Shown here in pieces: positions 6,254 through 9,262 of a stretch of 9,262 bases of DNA. The position numbers and the translations under genes are program-made. The notes below the pieces were generated by a model that did no database searches, was not told where the DNA came from, and worked only from the letters and a program-made list of their open reading frames with translations. The DNA lies in NCBI GenBank assembly GCA_050741255.1, contig JBOIEQ010000165.1, forward strand, positions 1 to 9,262, written 5' to 3'. Source of the stretch: CAZXNF01 sp050741255 (GTDB lineage: Bacteria; Pseudomonadota; Gammaproteobacteria; Burkholderiales; SG8-41). How positions within the stretch are numbered: the first letter of the stretch is position 1; each line of letters opens with the position of its first letter.

Positions 6254-6454
6254 CTAGTAATGCGGTGGTACTTCGTCCTGCGGGTTGCGCGGTTCGTCCG
6301 GCAGCGCGGTCCGGAGCTGCTCGCGCAGCGCCACCGCTTCCTGCTGCAACTGCTCGATCTGCCGCTGCTGGCGGTAGAGCGTCTTGTTCAGCTCTTCCAG
6401 CAGGTCTTCGGCAAGACTCAGTTTCGTTTCGATCTTCTCCAGCCGGTCTTCCAT
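6254..6454 (-). CDS. slyX: SlyX family coiled-coil protein
   Basis: 66 residues, close to the roughly 70 of SlyX proteins. Residues 1-48 form one amphipathic coiled coil (RLEKIETKLSLAEDLLEELN, then QQRQIEQLQQEAVALREQL), followed by the diagnostic C-terminal tail ending PPHY. The ATG at 6454 has AAGGA 7 bases upstream (6462-6466 on the complement); upstream in-frame sequence is not SlyX-like, so this short start is preferred. It is the first gene of a probable minus-strand operon with the PLDc_N-type protein and the RIO kinase. SlyX function is unknown: it was named in Escherichia coli for its position next to slyD, a relationship not seen here. The family call is strong because of the tail. 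Confidence 0.9.
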   Translation of the reverse strand: MEDRLEKIETKLSLAEDLLEELNKTLYRQQRQIEQLQQEAVALREQLRTALPDEPRNPQDEVPPHY

Positions 6455-6571
6455 GACGGCGTCCTTGGCCCCCGAGTTCCCTGCGCGTTCCTTATAGCAT
6501 GGGCCGGCAGGCGGCATGCCGTCCGCGACAGCCGCTACACTGCGGCACAGGCCACCCCCGAGAGGACCATC
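6455..6571. promoter_or_regulatory. Divergent promoter region between slyX and the deaminase
   Basis: This 117-base gap should hold promoters for both genes. On the minus strand TATAAG (6491-6496) is a good -10 for slyX. On the plus strand TACACT (6536-6541, 4/6) is a plausible -10 for the deaminase, giving a leader of about 25 bases. Neither has a recognisable -35 at 16-18 bases, so both are tentative. Confidence 0.35.
6561..6566 (+). promoter_or_regulatory. Ribosome binding site selecting a GTG start
   Basis: AGAGGA sits 5 bases before the GTG at 6572. The alternative in-frame ATG at 6596 lacks a comparable site at proper distance, so the GTG is chosen as the deaminase start. Confidence 0.65.
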
Positions 6572-7045
6572 GTGACACCCGACCACCGGCATTTCATGGA
6601 CCGCGCCCTGGCATTGGCGCAGCAGTCGATCGACGACGGCAATCGCCCCGCCGGCTGCGTGATCGTGAAGGACGGCCGCGCCATCGGCGAGGGCCGCAAC
6701 CTCGTCTATACGAGCTTCGATCCGAGCGCGCACGGCGAAATGGTCGCCATCCGCGTCGTGGCGGCCGCGCTGAAGACGGTCGACCTCTCGGGCTGCACGC
6801 TCTATACGACGATGGAGCCCTGCCCCATGTGCTGCTGGGCGATCATCGACGCCCGGATCTCCACGCTGGTGCTGGGCGGCCGCCACGCGAGTACGCAGCG
6901 CAAGGGCCTGGGCACCTACTCGGTGGAAGCCATGCTGGCGATGACGGGCAAGCAGCTGGAACTCGTCACCGGTGTGCGAATCCAGGAATGCGAGGACATG
7001 CGGCGGAACTGGAAGGGCTGGGACGCCTGGCAGGCGAAGGCGTGA
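6572..7045 (+). CDS. Zinc-dependent nucleobase/nucleoside deaminase (CDA fold)
   Basis: 157 residues, typical of the compact cytidine-deaminase-like enzymes that hydrolytically deaminate free bases or nucleosides in the cytoplasm. The zinc site is complete: His54 with the proton-shuttle Glu56 in SAHGEMVAIR (52-61), and Cys84 and Cys87 in TMEPCPMCCWAI (80-91). The first motif is HGE, as in yeast-type cytosine deaminase, rather than the HAE usual in TadA and bacterial guanine deaminase. NRPAGCVIVKDGRAIGEGRN (24-43) is the standard substrate-side strand region. The GTG start at 6572 is supported by AGAGGA. It is divergent from slyX and convergent with the amidohydrolase, so it is probably a single-gene unit. 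It is unlikely to be the tRNA-editing TadA, because the residues around the zinc site differ. Substrate (guanine, cytosine or another aminated ring) is undecided. Confidence 0.88.
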   Translation: MTPDHRHFMDRALALAQQSIDDGNRPAGCVIVKDGRAIGEGRNLVYTSFDPSAHGEMVAIRVVAAALKTVDLSGCTLYTTMEPCPMCCWAIIDARISTLVLGGRHASTQRKGLGTYSVEAMLAMTGKQLELVTGVRIQECEDMRRNWKGWDAWQAKA

Positions 7046-7057
7046 CTACAAAAGATG

Positions 7058-7138
7058 GAACCACAGAGACACAGAGACACGGAGAAGATCAGCAGCAGGA
7101 AAAACAACTATCGGTTTTCCTCCGTGCCTCTGTGGTTC
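7058..7138. repeat. Imperfect inverted repeat of CACAGAG-type 8-base units; possible bidirectional terminator
   Basis: The left arm has GAA (7058-7060) and three tandem 8-base units of the form (A/C)CAC(A/G)GAG at 7061-7068, 7069-7076 and 7077-7084. The right arm holds two such units in reverse complement (7120-7127 and 7128-7135) plus TTC (7136-7138). Eleven bases at each end pair perfectly (7058-7068 with 7128-7138), and one 8-base unit is extra on the left. It fills the gap between convergent stops (7045 and 7192). A T-run follows on the plus side (7149-7153) and a shorter one on the minus side (complement of 7050-7053), so it could terminate both genes. Similar CACAGAG repeats are scattered through many unrelated environmental genomes, to my knowledge. 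The remaining bases up to 7191 show nothing else. Confidence 0.75.
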
Positions 7139-7191
7139 AGCGCTTCTCTTTTTCTGGGTGCAGCAGTCGAGCGGGTGTGTATTGACGCTCG

Positions 7192-8739
7192 CTAGTAGTG
7201 TTCGCAGTAGCGCTGCACGGGGTACGGGCTCTGCGCCAGCCCGACGCAAAAGCTGCCCACGACGTCCTCCAGGCGCAGCGCCAGTTCCAGCGCCTGCCCG
7301 TTGACCTCCCATAGCCGGTCCATCGCCGACTCCGCCCCCGCCCTCAGGCGCGCGGCATCCATTGTCGTCAGGCGCCCGTGGTCGAGGACCATGCGCCCGC
7401 CGATCATCACGCTGTCGACGCCGGTAGCATCTTCCGCATTGACCACCTGGTTCAGCGCGCTGTTGAGCGGCACGTAGTTCGCGTTGTTCAGGTCGAGGAA
7501 CACGATGTCGGCCTTGTAGCCCGGCGCGAGCAGGCCCAGCTTGCCCTCGAAACCGAGTAGCTTCGCGCTGCCGGTCGTCGCCAGGGCCAGCGCCTCGTCC
7601 GTCGTGAGCCAGCGCTTGTAGTCGGGGCCCTGCACGCGCGAGACGAAGGACGCGAGCCGCACCGCCTCGAACATGTTGAGATTGTCCGAGCAACTGCGCG
7701 AATCCGTGCCCAGCCCCACGTTCACGCCGCGATCCAGCATGCGGCGCACCGCCGCCAGCCCGTTGCCGTAGCGCATGTTGCTGGCCGGGCAATGCGCGAT
7801 GGACGCGCCGGAATCGGCGAGCCGCTGAAAGTCGTCATCGTCCAGCCACAGGCCGTGCGCCGCCGTGAAGTTCGGGCCCAGCACGCCGAGGTCGGCGAGA
7901 TGCGCGGTCAGTGACTTGCCGTAGCGCTGCACGCCGCCCACGGCCTGCACCTTGGACTCGGCGAGGTGCGTGTGGACGCCGGTGCCGAACTCGCGCGCGA
8001 GCTGCTGCGCGCCGGCCATGAATTCGTCGCTGCTCTGCAGCGGGCTGTGCGGGCCGACGGCGAGACGCACCCGGTCGCGATCGAACGGCCAGTCCCGCAA
8101 GGCCTGTCGCGTGACCGCGAGGCTGTTTTCCCCGGGTGAGACGCGCTGCGGCCTGGTGAGCTCGGCCCGCACCGCTTCCGGCAGCGCATCCATCAGGCCG
8201 GGAATCGCCGCGTAGAACGAGCGCGTCGCCATGAGCGGCGCCACCACCGCGCGCATGCCCGCGTCCGCGTAGCCCTGCCCCAGCGCGATGAGTCCGCCCA
8301 GAGTGGGCTCCGGAAACTCGTAGACGAGGTCGTAGCAGGCGGTGCAGCCCTTGCGGATCAGCTCCGCCGCGCCCAGTTGCGCGCCGAGGTACTTGTCGGC
8401 TTCGGACTGGTTGCTGCGGATCGCCGAATTGGCGTTCAGCGCGAGCTCGAGCGTCCAGCGATCGCCGAGACTGCGCGGGATGTTGCCGTGGCTGTGCGTG
8501 TGCGCGTTGATCAGGCCGGGAATCAGCAGGCGGTCGCGCGCGTCGATGACCGCGGCGTCCGCCGGCGCGGGCAGGCCGGGCGGTCCGACCGCCGCGATCG
8601 TGTCGCCTCTCAGCAGCAGGTCGGCGTGCGGCGCGCCGCGCATCGCCGCGGCAAGCCCCGCACCGGCCACCGCGGGCACCCCCGCGTTCAGCACGCGGGC
8701 GCCGCGGATGACGCTATGTGGCGGCGCGGCGGGCGTCAC
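7192..8739 (-). CDS. ATZ/TRZ-type amidohydrolase (deaminase/chlorohydrolase-like)
   Basis: 515 residues, slightly long for the metal-dependent TIM-barrel amidohydrolases that include MTA/SAH deaminase, guanine deaminase and the atrazine/melamine hydrolases. Metal ligands are present: His80 and His82 in GLINAHTHSHGN, His258 in HTHLAES (with Glu261, usually contacting substrate), His295 in AAHGLWL, and Asp346 in VGLGTDSRS. HCPASN (316-321) and the C-terminal APGYKADIVFLDL (405-417) complete the pattern; the latter belongs to the composite beta-sandwich. Residues 19-38 form an Ala/Gly-rich insertion within that N-terminal sandwich. The likely reaction is hydrolytic removal of an amino or other group from a nitrogen heterocycle; the substrate is not determined. 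The GTG at 8739 is 4 bases after the stop of the upstream Bug receptor, with AGG as a weak ribosome site, so the two form an operon. A cytoplasmic location is likely because there is no signal peptide. Confidence 0.9.
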   Translation of the reverse strand: MTPAAPPHSVIRGARVLNAGVPAVAGAGLAAAMRGAPHADLLLRGDTIAAVGPPGLPAPADAAVIDARDRLLIPGLINAHTHSHGNIPRSLGDRWTLELALNANSAIRSNQSEADKYLGAQLGAAELIRKGCTACYDLVYEFPEPTLGGLIALGQGYADAGMRAVVAPLMATRSFYAAIPGLMDALPEAVRAELTRPQRVSPGENSLAVTRQALRDWPFDRDRVRLAVGPHSPLQSSDEFMAGAQQLAREFGTGVHTHLAESKVQAVGGVQRYGKSLTAHLADLGVLGPNFTAAHGLWLDDDDFQRLADSGASIAHCPASNMRYGNGLAAVRRMLDRGVNVGLGTDSRSCSDNLNMFEAVRLASFVSRVQGPDYKRWLTTDEALALATTGSAKLLGFEGKLGLLAPGYKADIVFLDLNNANYVPLNSALNQVVNAEDATGVDSVMIGGRMVLDHGRLTTMDAARLRAGAESAMDRLWEVNGQALELALRLEDVVGSFCVGLAQSPYPVQRYCEHY

Positions 8740-8743
8740 GAAC

Positions 8744-9262
8744 CTACTGCGGCTTGGCGCCGGAATCGCGCACGAGCTTGCCCCACTTCACGTATTCCGA
8801 CTTGAGGAAGGCCGCGAATTCGGCCTGGCTGTTGCCGACCGGTTCCGCGCCGAGGCTGATCAGGCGTTCCTTCATCTCCGGGTTGCGCAGGATGGCGGCG
8901 ATTTCGCGGTTGAGCTTGGCAAGAATGTCGGGCGGCGTGCCGGCGCGCGCGAGCACGCCGTACCAGGGCGTGAGCTCGAAACCCGGGATCGTCTCGGCGA
9001 CGGCGGGAAATTCGGGGTTCGACACGGCGCGCTTGGCCGAGGTCACCGCGAGCGCGCGCACGCGGCCGGTTTTCACGTGCGGCATGCTGATCGGCAGGTT
9101 GCCGAAGTAGAGCTGCACCTGGCCCGCCTGCAGGTCGATCATGGCGAGCGCCCCGCCCTTGTACGGCACATGCACCATGCGCACGCCGGCCATCGTGTTC
9201 AGCAGCTCGCCGGCCAGGTGCCCCGGCCCGCCGATGCCGCCGGAGCCGAACAGCAGTTCGCC
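8744..9262 (-). CDS. Bug/TctC-family periplasmic receptor, C-terminal part (runs off right edge)
   Basis: 172 residues are visible and the reading frame is open to the last base; roughly 150 N-terminal residues, including any signal peptide, lie outside the window. An ATG at 9193 is internal and not the start: the 23 codons before it encode GELLFGSGGIGGPGHLAGEL and following, the Bug motif equivalent to YGSxGxGSxxHLAxE. Further motifs are HVPYKGGALAMIDLQAGQVQ (visible residues 31-50), VKTGRVRALAVTSAKR, TPWYGVLARAGTP and the final SEYVKWGKLVRDSG. It directly precedes the amidohydrolase (4-base gap), so its ligand may be that enzyme's substrate or product. It is only distantly similar to the other Bug protein here, so this is not a recent duplication. 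Confidence 0.92.
   Translation of the reverse strand, partial: GELLFGSGGIGGPGHLAGELLNTMAGVRMVHVPYKGGALAMIDLQAGQVQLYFGNLPISMPHVKTGRVRALAVTSAKRAVSNPEFPAVAETIPGFELTPWYGVLARAGTPPDILAKLNREIAAILRNPEMKERLISLGAEPVGNSQAEFAAFLKSEYVKWGKLVRDSGAKPQ

Noticed and set aside
6227..6571. Longer deaminase reading frame running back through the slyX region
   Set aside because: This stretch is the complement of slyX and encodes no deaminase sequence; GTG at 6572 has a ribosome site at the right distance.
6455..6886. Longer minus-strand frame upstream of slyX
   Set aside because: It runs antisense through the deaminase; the SlyX family N-terminus and AAGGA site fix the start at 6454.
6572..7045. tRNA adenosine deaminase TadA
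   Set aside because: It has HGE rather than HAE and PCPMCCWAI rather than the TadA-type PCxMCAGA, so a small-molecule deaminase is more likely.
7058..7138. CRISPR-like array
   Set aside because: The repeated units are 8 bases, adjacent without spacers and arranged as an inverted repeat; there are no cas genes.
8744..9193. Complete short gene beginning at the ATG at 9193
   Set aside because: The frame continues to the window end with conserved Bug motifs, so the ATG is internal and the gene is cut by the window edge.
1..9262. tRNA, rRNA, riboswitch, insertion sequence, toxin-antitoxin or phage-defence genes
   Set aside because: Nothing matching these was seen on either strand; the gaps are short and accounted for by promoters, repeats or plain intergenic sequence.

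Overview
High-GC, tightly packed bacterial DNA with ten complete genes and one partial gene. There are no plasmid, phage or transposase genes and no RNA genes. Two periplasmic receptors of the Bug/TctC type, both beside catabolic enzymes, point to a betaproteobacterium, probably Burkholderiales or a relative (Bordetella/Cupriavidus-like). This is inference from gene content, because Bug receptors are hugely expanded in that group. The two families of interspersed palindromic repeats suggest an environmental genome.

Left block (1-1972): a repeat pair at the edge, then a divergent pair made of an HxlR-family repressor (minus strand) and a MATE efflux pump (plus strand). The 121-base gap between them holds two near-identical palindromes, centred 40 bases apart. 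They interlock with a promoter for each gene, so the repressor most likely controls both itself and the pump.

Catabolic block (2028-5176): a near-consensus sigma70-type promoter leads a plus-strand operon of a Bug solute receptor, a MaoC/HTD2-like acyl-CoA hydratase (related to itaconyl-CoA and mesaconyl-C4-CoA hydratases) and a class III (CaiB/BaiF) CoA-transferase whose start overlaps the preceding stop. The likely scheme is capture of a carboxylic acid, activation to a CoA thioester and hydration. The substrate cannot be read from sequence.

Housekeeping/regulatory block (5193-6454, minus strand): slyX, a 62-residue two-helix membrane protein with a PLDc_N-type domain, and a bacterial RIO-type protein kinase. 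The kinase begins at TTG, one base after the preceding stop. SlyX diverges from a small zinc-dependent nucleobase/nucleoside deaminase (6572-7045, plus strand).

Right block (7046-9262): an imperfect inverted repeat of CACAGAG-type units separates the deaminase from a convergent minus-strand pair: an ATZ/TRZ-type amidohydrolase and, 4 bases upstream of it, the C-terminal part of a second Bug receptor that runs off the right edge. No stretch longer than 300 bases lacks a gene. I found no clearly unprecedented system. The most interesting items are the interlocked operator/promoter region, the receptor-hydratase-CoA-transferase operon with an altered hydratase motif, the RIO kinase operon and the two palindromic repeat families.
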